Shown here: positions 34,895 through 45,274 of the stretch, in pieces
Numbering within the stretch: position 1 is the stretch's first letter
Layout of the letters: every line of letters starts with the position of its first letter
Position numbers and translations under genes: made by a program
Notes under the pieces: generated by a model
Databases searched by the model: none
What the model was told of the DNA's origin: nothing
What the model saw: only the letters and a program-made list of their open reading frames with translations
Source: Acidobacteriota bacterium
Lineage (GTDB): Bacteria > Acidobacteriota > Thermoanaerobaculia > Multivoradales > J023
Direction: 5' to 3'
Assembly (NCBI GenBank): GCA_029263315.1
Contig: JAJCXR010000014.1
Location: 62,001 to 126,000 of the forward strand
Length of the DNA: 64,000 bases

Positions 34895-36112
34895 TCAACC
34901 GGCGTAGATCTGCAACTCCGTCCCCACCCGATCGGCCATCTCCAAGGTGGTTTTGAGGTCCCGATGACGCACCACGAGGTAGCCGTCGGACACCAAGGTC
35001 GCCTTCCAATTGCGCCGCGGCGCCCCCACCGGCAGCAGATTGACACAGGCGACGGAGTCACCAAAGTCATTCCGCAGCCGTTCGAGGCCGTCGATGTGGC
35101 GAATGCGCCCTTCCCCTTGGGCCCGTTTGAAGATGACGGCGGCGTTGTATTTGCGCTCGATGGCCTGTGAGAAGCTGCCGTGGCAAACCGCCTCGGCCCA
35201 ACCCGAGAAGACATCGATATCGCTGGCGTAGTTCATGATGTCGACGGACCTCGCCCCCGGGGGGCGCCCGCCGATCTCACCGAAGACGGCTTCGCCGTTG
35301 TCCTTGAGAAACCATTCCATGTGAGTGAATCCCGACTGAAACCCCAGGGCGACCAATACTTGGTGGCCCATCTCGATCCCTGGACGGAGCCGTTCGGCCT
35401 CGAGATTGCGCAAGGAGATGGTTTGCGGGCTGATCCACTGCTCGGTGCGGGCGATCAAAGGTCGCGGGCGATACCAAGCGATGTTTTGGTAGTGGACATG
35501 ACCGTTGGAGCAGATGGTGTCGAAGGTGTACTCCTGGCCTTCGATGTACTCCTCGACACTGAGCTGCGGCACATGGCGTACTTTTTGGATCACCTCTTCG
35601 AGCTGGCTCGTGTCGTCAACCCGGTAGGTGTCGGCGGAGCCGGCACCGGCGATGGGCTTGACGCAGATGGGAAAGCCGATGCGCTCCGCCGCCTGCCGAA
35701 CTTCGTCGTCGGTGCTGGCCTTGGCATGACGCGGTGTACGGATTCCAGCCGCATCGAGGACCTTTTTCATGGCGTCCTTGTCGCGGAAAGGGATGGTCTG
35801 CTCGACGTTCATGCCCGGCAGGCCCAGGGCCTCTCGCAGGCGGGCCGCCAGCATCATGCCGGGTTCCCACAGGCATTCCACCTGATCGATACGCACCCGG
35901 TGCGACCACCGGCGTACAGCGTCGATCACCGCCGTCTCATCAAAAAGGTTGGAAACCCGCAAGTAGTCGGCGAGGCCCTCGCGGGCCGCCTCCGGCAGCA
36001 TCGAGGGCGGTTGGTCGCCGAGACCCAGGGCGCGGACGCCAACCCGCGACAAGCCGCGGGCGAAGTAGGGCATCTCAGCCGGAAAGCCGGGCGAGAAAAA
36101 GAGTACGTTCAT
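34895..36112 (-). CDS. ATP-grasp ligase, second of a tandem pair
   Basis: 405 residues from ATG 36112, 16 nt after the preceding gene's stop. N-terminal Rossmann-like half (VLFFSPGFPAEMPYF), then an ATP-grasp core: lysine-bearing ICVKPIAGAGSADTYRV and the metal-binding GEIGGRPPG (the E and G-rich end). It resembles carbamoyl-phosphate synthase-like and peptide-forming ATP-grasp ligases that join a carboxylate to an amine through an acyl-phosphate. The substrate is unknown. The pair is unaccompanied by other biosynthetic genes. About 25-30 % similarity by eye to the upstream ATP-grasp suggests duplication. Confidence 0.88.
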   Translation of the reverse strand: MNVLFFSPGFPAEMPYFARGLSRVGVRALGLGDQPPSMLPEAAREGLADYLRVSNLFDETAVIDAVRRWSHRVRIDQVECLWEPGMMLAARLREALGLPGMNVEQTIPFRDKDAMKKVLDAAGIRTPRHAKASTDDEVRQAAERIGFPICVKPIAGAGSADTYRVDDTSQLEEVIQKVRHVPQLSVEEYIEGQEYTFDTICSNGHVHYQNIAWYRPRPLIARTEQWISPQTISLRNLEAERLRPGIEMGHQVLVALGFQSGFTHMEWFLKDNGEAVFGEIGGRPPGARSVDIMNYASDIDVFSGWAEAVCHGSFSQAIERKYNAAVIFKRAQGEGRIRHIDGLERLRNDFGDSVACVNLLPVGAPRRNWKATLVSDGYLVVRHRDLKTTLEMADRVGTELQIYAG

Positions 36113-36128
36113 GGCTATGCGGACGCCG

Positions 36129-37349
36129 TCAGCCCAACTCGACACGTACCAGCGACACGAGGCGCAGCAGGGCATTGCGCACCACCTCGGTCTCCGGGTG
36201 TCTCAGGATGACGAAGCCGTCTCCTTCGTAGGAAGAGGATGGGGATTGGCCGACTCGGGGTAAATGGGCCTCGACCACCAAGGGGCCGAGATCCTGCTGC
36301 GACGCTTCGAGACCGAGAATGCGTTGCACATGACCGCTACCCTGGCCCCGCAGGAAGGCGGCGCCGGTGGCGAAACGGCGTTCGGGCACCTCGAAGGTGC
36401 CATCGATCATGACTTGTGCCCACACCTTGTAGAAGTTCATCTCGTGGGCGTAGGAGATGAGCTTCGAGATTTGCGCTCCGCCGGGGCGGGCAGCGACTTC
36501 CGAGATGGCCAGGCTGCCGTCGGCGCGGCGAAACCACTCCAAGTGACAGATGCCGGTTTCCATGCCGAGGGCGTCGAGGCTGTCGGAGGCCACCTGGCGG
36601 ATGTCGTCGTATTGCGGGTCGTCGATTTCCCGCGGTAGCAGCACACACCATTGCATCCACGGATTGCGCACCACCTCGAGGGGGCCCGGCAAGTAGTGGG
36701 TCATTGAATGCCACACCAGCTTGCCGTCCAAGGAGACGCCGTCGAAGGAATGCTCCGTTCCTTGGATGAATTCCTCCACCAACATCGGGCGTTGTGGGTG
36801 GGGAGGATGCTGCCGCAGCACGTCGTGCAGCTGGTCGCTGCTGTCCACCGAAAAGGTGGCCTTGGCGCCTGCGCCGTCGGGCGGCTTGACGACCACCGGA
36901 AAGCCCACCTCGTCAACAAATTCGTGGGCTTCGCGCTCCTGCTGGATCAAACGATGGCGGGCGCAGGGCAGGCCGGCGTCGCGCAATACGTTTTTCATGC
37001 GCGCCTTGTCGCGGAAATTCTCCGTCGCCTCGAAACCCATGCCTGGAATCGAGAGATGATCCCGTACCCGGGCCAGCTGGGACTGCAGATGCTCCAGCGT
37101 ACCGAGCAGACGGTGCACGCCACCCACCTGATGATGGATGGTCTCGATCGCCTCGATCAGATGTCCGGTGCTCAAAGCATTGCTGATCAACCAGTGGCCG
37201 GCGAGCTTCTGTCGCAGCTCGGGCGGAAACTTCTCCAACGGATCCTGGCTTAGGAGGATCAGACGGGTATTTGGGTGGTCGGCAGCGGCGTCGACAAAAC
37301 GCAGGGTTGTATCGAAGGCAAATGGGGCTACAAAAACGACATGGCGCAT
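36129..37349 (-). CDS. ATP-grasp ligase, first of a tandem pair
   Basis: 406 residues; GAGGAG lies 8 nt before the ATG. N-terminal pre-ATP-grasp Rossmann half, then FPVVVKPPDGAGAKATFSV (Lys of the A site) and ISEVAARPGGA (metal-binding E and the Arg). Same architecture and neighbouring position as the downstream gene, so the two probably act in one pathway, for example successive ligation steps or a heterodimer. No known substrate. It is divergent from glgC. Confidence 0.88.
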   Translation of the reverse strand: MRHVVFVAPFAFDTTLRFVDAAADHPNTRLILLSQDPLEKFPPELRQKLAGHWLISNALSTGHLIEAIETIHHQVGGVHRLLGTLEHLQSQLARVRDHLSIPGMGFEATENFRDKARMKNVLRDAGLPCARHRLIQQEREAHEFVDEVGFPVVVKPPDGAGAKATFSVDSSDQLHDVLRQHPPHPQRPMLVEEFIQGTEHSFDGVSLDGKLVWHSMTHYLPGPLEVVRNPWMQWCVLLPREIDDPQYDDIRQVASDSLDALGMETGICHLEWFRRADGSLAISEVAARPGGAQISKLISYAHEMNFYKVWAQVMIDGTFEVPERRFATGAAFLRGQGSGHVQRILGLEASQQDLGPLVVEAHLPRVGQSPSSSYEGDGFVILRHPETEVVRNALLRLVSLVRVELG

Positions 37350-37562
37350 GGTGTGCTCTCCTCAGGGTGTCGGAAGTCTAACCCGAGGGGCGGCGATGTA
37401 CATCAATTGTTCTCAACCGCACCGGTTGATTTCCGTGGTGCATGGTCCTGGCGTGGCGCTCGATGGCCCGATAAGATGCAAGCTCTAATAGCCCAACAAA
37501 AAAGGACTGCGACTCGATCGGAAGCAGAGTCCTGCAGCAGGTCAAAAAGAGTGAGGAAACCC

Positions 37563-38825
37563 GTGAAAAGTGTAGTGACTGCGATTCTCGGCGGTGGTCA
37601 AGGGAGCCGTCTCTGGCCCTTGACACAACATCGGGCCAAACCGGCGGTGCCGGTGGCTGGCAAATTTCGTCTGATCGACATCCCGATCAGCAACAGCCTG
37701 CACGCTGGGATCGATCAGATCTTCGTGCTCACCCAGTTCAATAGCGCCAGTTTGCATCGGCACATCACTCAGACCTACCGCTTCGATGTCTTCAACGATG
37801 GATTTGTCAATATTCTTGCGGCGCAACAGAGCCTCGACAGTCGCAACTGGTACCAGGGCACCGCCGACGCCGTACGACAGAACCTGGGACGCCTGACTTT
37901 CAATGGCCCGCGGGATGTCCTGGTACTTTCCGGCGACCAGCTGTATCAGCTGCGTATGCGAAAGTTTGTCGGCAGCCACCGAGAGCGCGAGGCCGACCTC
38001 AGCATTGCCGTCAAGCCGGTGCCGAGGGACCAGGCCAGCGGTTTGGGCATCATGCGGGTCGATGCCTCAGGACGGATTGTCGAGTTCGTGGAGAAACCCA
38101 AGGATCCTGCCGTCCTCGACCGCCTCACCCTCGATGCCAAAACCATCGACAAGTTGAAGCTCGATGCCGAGCCCGGGTCGTTGCTCGCCAGCATGGGAAT
38201 GTACGTCTTCCGTAGCAACGTCCTGAAAGAGATGTTGAATCGGGACAACAGCGAAGACTTCGGGCGCGAGGTGATCCCGCAGGCGATCCGCGATTTTCGT
38301 GTTTTCGGCTACCTGTACAACGGCTACTGGCGCGATATCGGCACGATTCCAGCCTTCCACGAGGCCAATCTCGAGCTCACCGAGCCGGATCCACCCCTCA
38401 ATCTCTATCACCCTGAATACCCCATCTACACCCACGCCCGCTTCTTGGCAGGCCTCAAGATCCGCGACTGTAGGGTGGAGAATTCGGTGCTCTGCGAAGG
38501 CAGTGTCTTGATGGGCTCGTTGATCCGCAATTCGGTGATCGGCATCCGCACCCTGTTGCGTTCCGGCACCGAGGTGGACGAGTCCATCATCATGGGCACC
38601 AGCCAAGGGGAACGCACTCGGGAAGAAGACGAGGTGCCGATCGGCATTGGTCGAGACTGTCTCATCCGGCGGGCCATCATCGATGGCGGGGCGCGCATCG
38701 GCGACGGTGCCAAACTGCTCAACGAGGCGGGCGTGGAGGATTTCGACGGCGACGGCTACTGCATCCGAGGGGGCATCATCGTCGTCCCCAAGGACGGCGT
38801 GATCGCGCCGGGAACGGTCATCTGA
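37563..38825 (+). CDS. glgC: Glucose-1-phosphate adenylyltransferase
   Basis: 420 residues from GTG 37563, with GAGG 7-8 nt upstream. The nucleotidyltransferase motif GGGQGSRLWPLTQHRAKPAVP lies at the N-terminus, with SGDQLYQ and the sugar-phosphate motif VEKPKDP following and a left-handed beta-helix at the C-terminal end. It makes ADP-glucose for glycogen. The frame extends to an ATG at 37476 but nothing upstream resembles GlgC. The stop overlaps the glgA start (TGATG). Confidence 0.95.
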   Translation: MKSVVTAILGGGQGSRLWPLTQHRAKPAVPVAGKFRLIDIPISNSLHAGIDQIFVLTQFNSASLHRHITQTYRFDVFNDGFVNILAAQQSLDSRNWYQGTADAVRQNLGRLTFNGPRDVLVLSGDQLYQLRMRKFVGSHREREADLSIAVKPVPRDQASGLGIMRVDASGRIVEFVEKPKDPAVLDRLTLDAKTIDKLKLDAEPGSLLASMGMYVFRSNVLKEMLNRDNSEDFGREVIPQAIRDFRVFGYLYNGYWRDIGTIPAFHEANLELTEPDPPLNLYHPEYPIYTHARFLAGLKIRDCRVENSVLCEGSVLMGSLIRNSVIGIRTLLRSGTEVDESIIMGTSQGERTREEDEVPIGIGRDCLIRRAIIDGGARIGDGAKLLNEAGVEDFDGDGYCIRGGIIVVPKDGVIAPGTVI

Positions 38826-40300
38826 TGGCCGAAGAGCGCTCCTTGAGCATCTGTTTCGTCGCTTCGGAAATCGCCCCCTTCGCCAAGACCGGTGGGCTGG
38901 CGGACGTGGCGGGTGCCCTGCCCATCCATCTCGCCAGCCAAGGGCATGACGTCCGTATGTTCATGCCGCTCTACTCGAAGATCGACAGCGAGAAATTTGC
39001 TCTGACGCCGGTGGAATTCCTGCGCGACATTCAGATTCGCCTGGGATCTCAGGTCTTCGGCTTTTCCGTCTTCGTCACCAAGCTGCCCGGCAGCGAAGTC
39101 GATGTCTACATGATCAACTGCCCGTCCCTCTACCACCGACCGGGAATCTACACCGGCGAGTGGGACGAGCACTTGCGCTTTGCCCTGTTGTCCCGGGCGG
39201 CCATCGAGTGCTGCCAGCGCATGGGCTGGGGACCGGACATCTTCCACTGCAACGACTGGCACACGGCGTTGGTTCCCATCTATCTGAAGACGGTGTATCA
39301 ATGGGACCGCCTGTTCGCCAACAGCAAGTCCGTGCTGACCATTCACAACATCGCCTATCAAGGGCTCTTTCCGGCCGACGTGGTGCCCAATCTCGGGCTC
39401 GAAGAGCACCGGCATTTGCTTTTCCAGCAGGATCTGGAAGCCGGCGCGGTGGGATTTCTCAAGACCGGCATCCTCTATGCGGATGTGGTCACCACGGTGA
39501 GCCGAACCTACGCCCGGGAGATTCAGACGGAGGCCTTCGGCATGGGTCTGGAGGGCGTCCTGCAGCAGCGCCGGCGTACCGTGGTGGGGATCGTCAACGG
39601 CGTCGACTACGAGATTTGGAATCCTCAAACCGATACCTACATCTCCCAGACCTACGGCATCGACGATGTCGCCGAAGGCAAGGCGGCCAACCGTCGTGAT
39701 CTGCTCTCCCAGCTCGGGTTGCCGAACGATGAGGGTGGGCCCTTGCTGGGCATCGTCTCTCGCTTGACCGCCCAAAAGGGCCTCGAGCTGACCTTCGAGC
39801 CCCTGACTCAGGCCCTGCGTTATCTCAACGTTCGTTTGGTGGTCTTGGGAACCGGGGAAAGTCGCTACGAGGATCACTTCCACTGGCTACAGCAGACGTT
39901 TCCGCAGAAGGTTTGCTACTACCGTGGTTACAACGAAGCCTTGGCGCACATGATCGAAGCCGCTGCCGACATCTTCCTCATGCCTTCGCGCTTTGAGCCC
40001 TGCGGCTTGAATCAGATGTACAGCCTAAGGTACGGCACGGTACCCATTGTGCGCAAGACCGGCGGATTGGCGGATACGGTGCAGCTCTTCGACCCGGCCA
40101 GCGGCGAAGGGACAGGTTTTGTCTTCGAGCATTTCGACAGCACCGGGTTTGCGTGGGCTTTGAAAACGGCCCTCTCCACGTATCGCAAGCCGGAGCTCTG
40201 GGAACGCCTGCGCCGCAACGGCATGCAAGAGGATTTTTCCTGGCAGCGGCAAGGGGCGGAGTACGAAAGGCTCTACGCTAGATTGGCTTCGTCTGGTTGA
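38825..40300 (+). CDS. glgA: Glycogen synthase (ADP-glucose, GT5)
   Basis: 491 residues. ADP-glucose-binding KTGGLADV at 21-28 matches the family KTGGL motif; the catalytic-region [12 protein letters not shown] and the C-terminal TGGLADTV match GT5. It adds glucose from ADP-glucose to glycogen. It overlaps the glgC stop by 1 bp, so translation is coupled and the pair is the glycogen-synthesis operon; no branching enzyme (glgB) is visible nearby. Confidence 0.96.
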   Translation: MAEERSLSICFVASEIAPFAKTGGLADVAGALPIHLASQGHDVRMFMPLYSKIDSEKFALTPVEFLRDIQIRLGSQVFGFSVFVTKLPGSEVDVYMINCPSLYHRPGIYTGEWDEHLRFALLSRAAIECCQRMGWGPDIFHCNDWHTALVPIYLKTVYQWDRLFANSKSVLTIHNIAYQGLFPADVVPNLGLEEHRHLLFQQDLEAGAVGFLKTGILYADVVTTVSRTYAREIQTEAFGMGLEGVLQQRRRTVVGIVNGVDYEIWNPQTDTYISQTYGIDDVAEGKAANRRDLLSQLGLPNDEGGPLLGIVSRLTAQKGLELTFEPLTQALRYLNVRLVVLGTGESRYEDHFHWLQQTFPQKVCYYRGYNEALAHMIEAAADIFLMPSRFEPCGLNQMYSLRYGTVPIVRKTGGLADTVQLFDPASGEGTGFVFEHFDSTGFAWALKTALSTYRKPELWERLRRNGMQEDFSWQRQGAEYERLYARLASSG

Positions 40301-40359
40301 GGGCTTGCTGGCGAGTCGAGAGCCGGCGCGGTCTTGGGCGATTATTATCTGCCGCGACC

Positions 40360-42189
40360 CTAAGAATCGAGAGGAAACAAGAACGGGATCATGGTGATGG
40401 TGACCAGCCAGGTCAAGATCAACATGGGCACGCCCACTTTGACAAAATCGGCTAGCCGGTATTTACCTGGATCGACAACCAGCATCACCGCCGGGCTCGA
40501 GATGGGTGTGACGAAGCCCGCCGAAGCGGCAATCGCCACCGTCATGGCGAAGGCATAGGGTGAAACCTCGAGGGCGCTCGCAGCGCGAATGGCGATCGGG
40601 GCGAGCAGGACAGCGGTCGCCGTGTTGGACAGCACCATGCTCAGTCCGGCGGTCAGGGCGAACAGCGCGGACATCATGACGTAAGGGCCGGACCCGCCGA
40701 CCGCCGACACCAGTTGCTCCACCACCAGATCGATGGCGCCGGACTTGGTGGCCGCACTGGCGATAGACATCATTCCAGCGATCAGCACGAGGGTGCTCCA
40801 ATGGATCGTGCTGTAGGCGCGTTCCATGGTCAAGCATCCCGTGCCGATCGCAAGCATCGAGGCGATGAGCACCGCGACGACCACCGGCACGATCTCCAAG
40901 GCGGAGAGTGCCACCATGATCAGTAGGATCGCCAAAGCGACGGGGGCACGCTGCTGAGCAGGAGCGATGTGCTCGATCTCGGCCGGAAGCGCCAAGACCA
41001 CAAAGTCGTGAAGGGCTGATTGTAGCTGTCGGATACGCTTCCACGGGCCGACAACCAACATCGCATCGCCGCTTTCGAGGCGCTTGTCCAAGAAGCCTTC
41101 CAGCGGTGCGTTGTGGCGCCGTACCGCCAGGACTTGCACACCGTAGGCGGAGCGCAGGCCGATGCTGCGAAGCGTGCTGCCGATGAGGCTTGATTCCGGG
41201 TGCAGCAAGACCTTGGCAATGCCGACCTCCTTAGCCCAGCGGGTACGCTCCGTATCCGTCACTTCGAGGCGTCGCAGGTCGTGGTCACTCGCCATCTGAG
41301 TGGCGGCCTCGCTGGTTCCGTGCACCACCAAGACGTCATCGGCCTGGATCTCGATTTCCGGTGCGGGGCTCGGGACGATGCGAGTGCCGAGGCGGCTATC
41401 GCGCTCGAGGATGATGACCCTCAGGTCATAGCTCGAACCGATATCGGAGTTGGCGAGGGTCTCCTTGACGAGTGGGGATTCGGCCGTGACCTGCATACGA
41501 TAGGCCGTCCCCATGAGCTCGAAATCTTGTAACAGATCTCTCACCGTACGGGCAGGGGTCTTCGGCGCCGCCAGGCGCTCACCCGGCAAGCTGTGACGGC
41601 CGATCAGCAGCATATAGACAACAAAGACGCTTAGAACCGCGATGCCGATCGGTGTGAACGCGAAGAAGCCGAAAGGGTCGTATCCCGCCCGCTCCAGCTC
41701 AGCGGAAACGACCAGGTTGGGCGTCGCGGCGATGAGTGTCAGCATGCCGCTGACCAGGCCCGCGTATGCCAGAGGCAGAAGTAGTCGCGAGGCATTCAGT
41801 TGGGTCGTGTTGGAGACGCTGAGCACTACCGGAATAAAAATCGCTACTACGGCCGTGTTGCTCATGAAGCATCCCAAGATCGCCACCGCGAGGCTCACGA
41901 GTAGCATCAGGCGCACTTCTCCTCCGCGGCCGTGGCGCGCCAACCAGTTGCCGAGATGGTGCGCTATCCCAGTGTTGGCGAGCATTTCGCTGATCACCAG
42001 GAGCCCAGCGACCATGATTACGACGGGATCACCAAATCCGGCGAACGCCTCCCTTGCGGTTAGCGCACCACCCAGGACAAGTGCCAAGACGACCAAGAGA
42101 GCGACGATGTCGAGCCGTACCTTCCCGGATACGAGCAGGGTGCCGGCCAAGACCACGACGATGGCGATAAACCCGATTTCACTGGTCAT
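40360..42189 (-). CDS. SLC13/DASS family transporter with internal RCK_C regulatory domains
   Basis: 609 residues with about five hydrophobic segments on each side of a soluble insert (about 205-410). The insert holds two RCK_C/TrkA_C-like domains (for example SPLVKETLANSDIGSSYDLRVIILERDS, then DDVLVVHGTSE). Two membrane halves each have the SNT(A) motif (MSNTAVVAIFIP and LSNTATAVLLAP) typical of SLC13/DASS carriers. The architecture is that of the bacterial 'sulfate/dicarboxylate permease with two TrkA_C domains'. It may move sulfate or organic acids with sodium. GGAG lies 7 nt before the ATG. Confidence 0.9.
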   Translation of the reverse strand: MTSEIGFIAIVVVLAGTLLVSGKVRLDIVALLVVLALVLGGALTAREAFAGFGDPVVIMVAGLLVISEMLANTGIAHHLGNWLARHGRGGEVRLMLLVSLAVAILGCFMSNTAVVAIFIPVVLSVSNTTQLNASRLLLPLAYAGLVSGMLTLIAATPNLVVSAELERAGYDPFGFFAFTPIGIAVLSVFVVYMLLIGRHSLPGERLAAPKTPARTVRDLLQDFELMGTAYRMQVTAESPLVKETLANSDIGSSYDLRVIILERDSRLGTRIVPSPAPEIEIQADDVLVVHGTSEAATQMASDHDLRRLEVTDTERTRWAKEVGIAKVLLHPESSLIGSTLRSIGLRSAYGVQVLAVRRHNAPLEGFLDKRLESGDAMLVVGPWKRIRQLQSALHDFVVLALPAEIEHIAPAQQRAPVALAILLIMVALSALEIVPVVVAVLIASMLAIGTGCLTMERAYSTIHWSTLVLIAGMMSIASAATKSGAIDLVVEQLVSAVGGSGPYVMMSALFALTAGLSMVLSNTATAVLLAPIAIRAASALEVSPYAFAMTVAIAASAGFVTPISSPAVMLVVDPGKYRLADFVKVGVPMLILTWLVTITMIPFLFPLDS

Positions 42190-42436
42190 GAAGACGCTCC
42201 GAAAAAACCTCGATCAAGCAAATTTTAGCCGATACTGAGGGCTTCCCAGAGGCTAGCAGGACGAGATTCCAAGCCTAGCCTATTCGTTGCTCAATGTCGC
42301 CATGGACGCTCGACAAGTGTTGGGCTGCTCTGGCCTGCCCAGACGGAAGCGTTCGAGCTTCGAACCTCCCCCCTGAGCCGTTCCAATTGTTTGAGGCTTG
42401 ACCGTGAGGCCCATACCGCCTAGCGTTCTCGTCATC

Positions 42437-44491
42437 ATGAGAGCCATACGCCTGTTCGATAATCGCCGTTCTCCCTTCACGCTCGCCTCCGTACGTTCGC
42501 TTTTGTTGCTATGCAGCCTGTGCGGACTGTTTGGGCTCGTCGCTTGTGGCGGTTCCGAGCCGGCGCCTCGGGTCATCGTCTTGGGCCTCGATGGTCTGGA
42601 TCCCGAGACCGTCGATCTACTGATGTCGGAGGGCAAGATGCCGAACTTTGCCCGTCTGCGGCAGGAAGGCGCTTATGGTCGGCTGGTCAGCCAGAAACCA
42701 TTGCTCTCGCCCATCATCTGGACCACCATCGCCACCGGTCGCGGTCCGGAGGACCACGGCATCGGCCATTTTGTAGCCATCGACGACACCACCGGCGAAG
42801 AGCTTCCCGTGACCTCGCGCATGCGCCGGGTCAATGCCTTGTGGAATATCGCCTCGGCGGCGGAGAAAAAAGTGCTGACCGTCGGTTGGTGGGCCACTTG
42901 GCCGCCGGAGGAGGTGCATGGCCATATGGTCAGCGACCACACGGCGTATCACTTTCTTTTCGAAGATGGCTTCACCGGCGGTAAGGCAACGGAGGGCAAG
43001 ACCTACCCACCCGATCTGGAAGAGCGCATCGCCCCGTGGCTGAAGCTGCCGGCGGACATGGGAATGGATGAGCTGGAGCCCTTCGTCAATGTCGAAGCCT
43101 CGGAGCTCGATACCAATTTCAGCTTCGACGACGAGCTCTCCCATTTCCGCTGGGCCCTGGCGACGACGGAGAGCTACCGCCAGATAGGTCTGGAGCTGTG
43201 GCGTCAAGAGCGTCCGGAGTTGGCCATGGTTTACATCGAAGGCACCGACTCGACCTCCCACCTCTTCGGCCATCTCTTCCGTGCCGAAGGTCTGCAGGGT
43301 GAGCTGGCGGCGCAACAGGCAAAATACGGTCAGGCGGTGGAAGCCATCTACCTCTATGCCGATCGCCTGCTCGGGGACTACCTGCAAGCCATGGACGAGC
43401 ACACCACCCTGGTGGTGCTGTCCGACCACGGCTTCGAGCTCGGCGCGTTGCACGACGACCCCAGCAAGACCCGCGATCTTCGCCGGGTCAGCGAGCGCTT
43501 TCACCGTCTCGAGGGGGTGCTCTACATGCTCGGGCCGGGCATCAAGGCGCGCTCCCGTATCGACCGCCCGAGTATTATCGACATCACCCCCACCGTCCTC
43601 TCGTTGCTCGGTCTACCCGCAGCCTCCGATATGCCGGGCCGAATCCTGACCGAGGCCATGGACTCAGCTCCCCCTCTGGAGAGAATCGCCACCTATGAGC
43701 TGCGGCATGGTGCCGCGGCGACGGGCCAGCGCGACGCGGTGGCCGACGATGCCGTCATGGCCCACCTGAAGAGCCTGGGCTACTTGGGGGGCTCGTCCGC
43801 AGTCGAGGAGCCGAAGGCGACTTCGTCGCCGCAAGGGGAGCGCAACTTGGCGGCCATCCAGTTCGAGGCCGGGCGCTATCGGGAGGCGGCCAAGATCTAT
43901 CGTCAGCTGATCGACGAGCAAGGGAACGAAGCGGACGGCTCTTTGCACACCAGTCTGGCGGGGGCCTATGGCGCCATGGAGCGTTATGATGAGGCCCTGA
44001 AGGAGCTTGAGAGAGCCCTCGAGATCAGCCCCTTGAACGTCGAGGCATACCATAATCGAGCGGTGATCCACGAGCGGCGGGGGGAGATCGAGAAGGCGGT
44101 GGACGACTACACGACGGCCCTGCGCTACCAACCCCAATACGAGCCCTCCCGCCGTGCCTTGATGCGCCTGGTGGGCACCGCCGACGTGCGGGCGCCAAGG
44201 GATACACGGGAGGTCGAAGCGGCGCAGTTGGCGGACTTGGCCAGTCAGGCGGCGCGCAAAGGTGATTACGATGCTGCCTTGGAGTTGCTCGATCAGGCGG
44301 AGGATGCGGCCCCGAGCTATGTGTTGACTTATCAATACCGCTCCAATGTTCTCTACCTCAAGGGCGAGATCAAGGAGGCGATCAAGGCTTTGGAGCTCGG
44401 GTTGATGATCGAGCCCGACAATGCTCTGTTTCTCGAAAACCTCAAACGGCTGCGTGCGGAGCCACCGCGCAAACCTCCGGCCGCCAACTGA
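42437..44491 (+). CDS. Type I phosphodiesterase/nucleotide pyrophosphatase lipoprotein with C-terminal TPRs
   Basis: 684 residues from ATG 42437 (no clear ribosome site; the frame remains open to a TTG at 42398). An N-terminal signal leads to a lipobox-like LFGLVACGG. The catalytic domain has GLDGLDPE (metal Asp), SPIIWTTIATG (Thr nucleophile), SDHGFELGALHDD (metal Asp and His), matching the alkaline-phosphatase/NPP superfamily. After about residue 450 come roughly five TPR-like repeats. Hydrolyses phosphodiesters or sulfate/phosphonate esters outside the cell; substrate unknown. A phosphodiesterase fused to TPR in one lipoprotein is uncommon. Confidence 0.82.
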   Translation: MRAIRLFDNRRSPFTLASVRSLLLLCSLCGLFGLVACGGSEPAPRVIVLGLDGLDPETVDLLMSEGKMPNFARLRQEGAYGRLVSQKPLLSPIIWTTIATGRGPEDHGIGHFVAIDDTTGEELPVTSRMRRVNALWNIASAAEKKVLTVGWWATWPPEEVHGHMVSDHTAYHFLFEDGFTGGKATEGKTYPPDLEERIAPWLKLPADMGMDELEPFVNVEASELDTNFSFDDELSHFRWALATTESYRQIGLELWRQERPELAMVYIEGTDSTSHLFGHLFRAEGLQGELAAQQAKYGQAVEAIYLYADRLLGDYLQAMDEHTTLVVLSDHGFELGALHDDPSKTRDLRRVSERFHRLEGVLYMLGPGIKARSRIDRPSIIDITPTVLSLLGLPAASDMPGRILTEAMDSAPPLERIATYELRHGAAATGQRDAVADDAVMAHLKSLGYLGGSSAVEEPKATSSPQGERNLAAIQFEAGRYREAAKIYRQLIDEQGNEADGSLHTSLAGAYGAMERYDEALKELERALEISPLNVEAYHNRAVIHERRGEIEKAVDDYTTALRYQPQYEPSRRALMRLVGTADVRAPRDTREVEAAQLADLASQAARKGDYDAALELLDQAEDAAPSYVLTYQYRSNVLYLKGEIKEAIKALELGLMIEPDNALFLENLKRLRAEPPRKPPAAN

Positions 44492-44531
44492 GCATCGGCC
44501 GCAGAATGGTGACAACCGGAAAGGAGGATGC

Positions 44532-45251
44532 ATGCGGACGCGAAAGTTGGACCCCATAGAGATCCGAGTGTTAGGTGCTTTGATGGAGAAGGAGCGAACC
44601 ACCCCAGACGCCTACCCCATGACCATCAACGGAGTGATCGCCGCCTGTAACCAGAAGAGCAATCGCGACCCGGTCATGCAACTCACCGAGACGGAGGTGG
44701 TGGAAGCCCTGGACCGCCTGCGGGAAGACGTGTTGACCTGGCGCAGCGAGGGGGCGCGGGTCGAGCGCTGGCAACACAGTCTCGATCGTCGTTGGCAGCT
44801 GGACTCGGCCAAGAAGGCGATCATGTGTCTGCTGCTGTTGCGCGGACCGCAGACCGTCGGTGAGCTCAAGACCCGTTGTGAGCGACAGCATCACTTTGCC
44901 TCTCCGCAAGAGGTGGAGACGGTGCTACAGGACATGGCGGCCGACTTCGATGCCCTGGTTGCCGAGCTGCCGCGTCAACCGGGCAAACGGGAAAACCGCT
45001 GGACCCATCTGGTGTTGGCCGATGAATACGTCGTCGAGCCCGAAGCCGTAACGCCGTCGCCGTCGCCGTCGCCGGTGGCGGTTGCTGCCGTGGCCCCATC
45101 CCAAGGCCAAGCGATCGAGCCTTCCGGGCCCAGCGCCATACAGCGACTCGAAGAGGTCGAGGCCCGATTGGAGGAGACGCAAGGCCGAGTCCAAGGTCTG
45201 GAAGAGGAGCTGATGGCTTTGCGGCGGCGGCTCGGGGACGTGGATTCTTAG
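44532..45251 (+). CDS. YceH family protein (DUF480) with coiled-coil tail
   Basis: 239 residues from ATG 44532; AAGGAGG lies 5 nt upstream. The N-terminal ~180 residues match the YceH tandem winged-helix family (for example IEIRVLGALMEKERTTPDAYPMT and the LLLRGPQTVGELKTR stretch). A Pro/Ser/Val-rich linker with PSPSPSPV follows, then a Glu/Arg-rich coiled coil to the C-terminus. Role unknown in the family. A stable hairpin follows the stop. Confidence 0.9.
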   Translation: MRTRKLDPIEIRVLGALMEKERTTPDAYPMTINGVIAACNQKSNRDPVMQLTETEVVEALDRLREDVLTWRSEGARVERWQHSLDRRWQLDSAKKAIMCLLLLRGPQTVGELKTRCERQHHFASPQEVETVLQDMAADFDALVAELPRQPGKRENRWTHLVLADEYVVEPEAVTPSPSPSPVAVAAVAPSQGQAIEPSGPSAIQRLEEVEARLEETQGRVQGLEEELMALRRRLGDVDS

Positions 45252-45274
45252 GTTGTCCCCGGCCGACCAACGAT

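Noticed and set aside
42280-42636. 118-residue minus-strand frame before the phosphodiesterase gene
   Set aside because: Overlaps the phosphodiesterase lipoprotein coding start and carries no motif.
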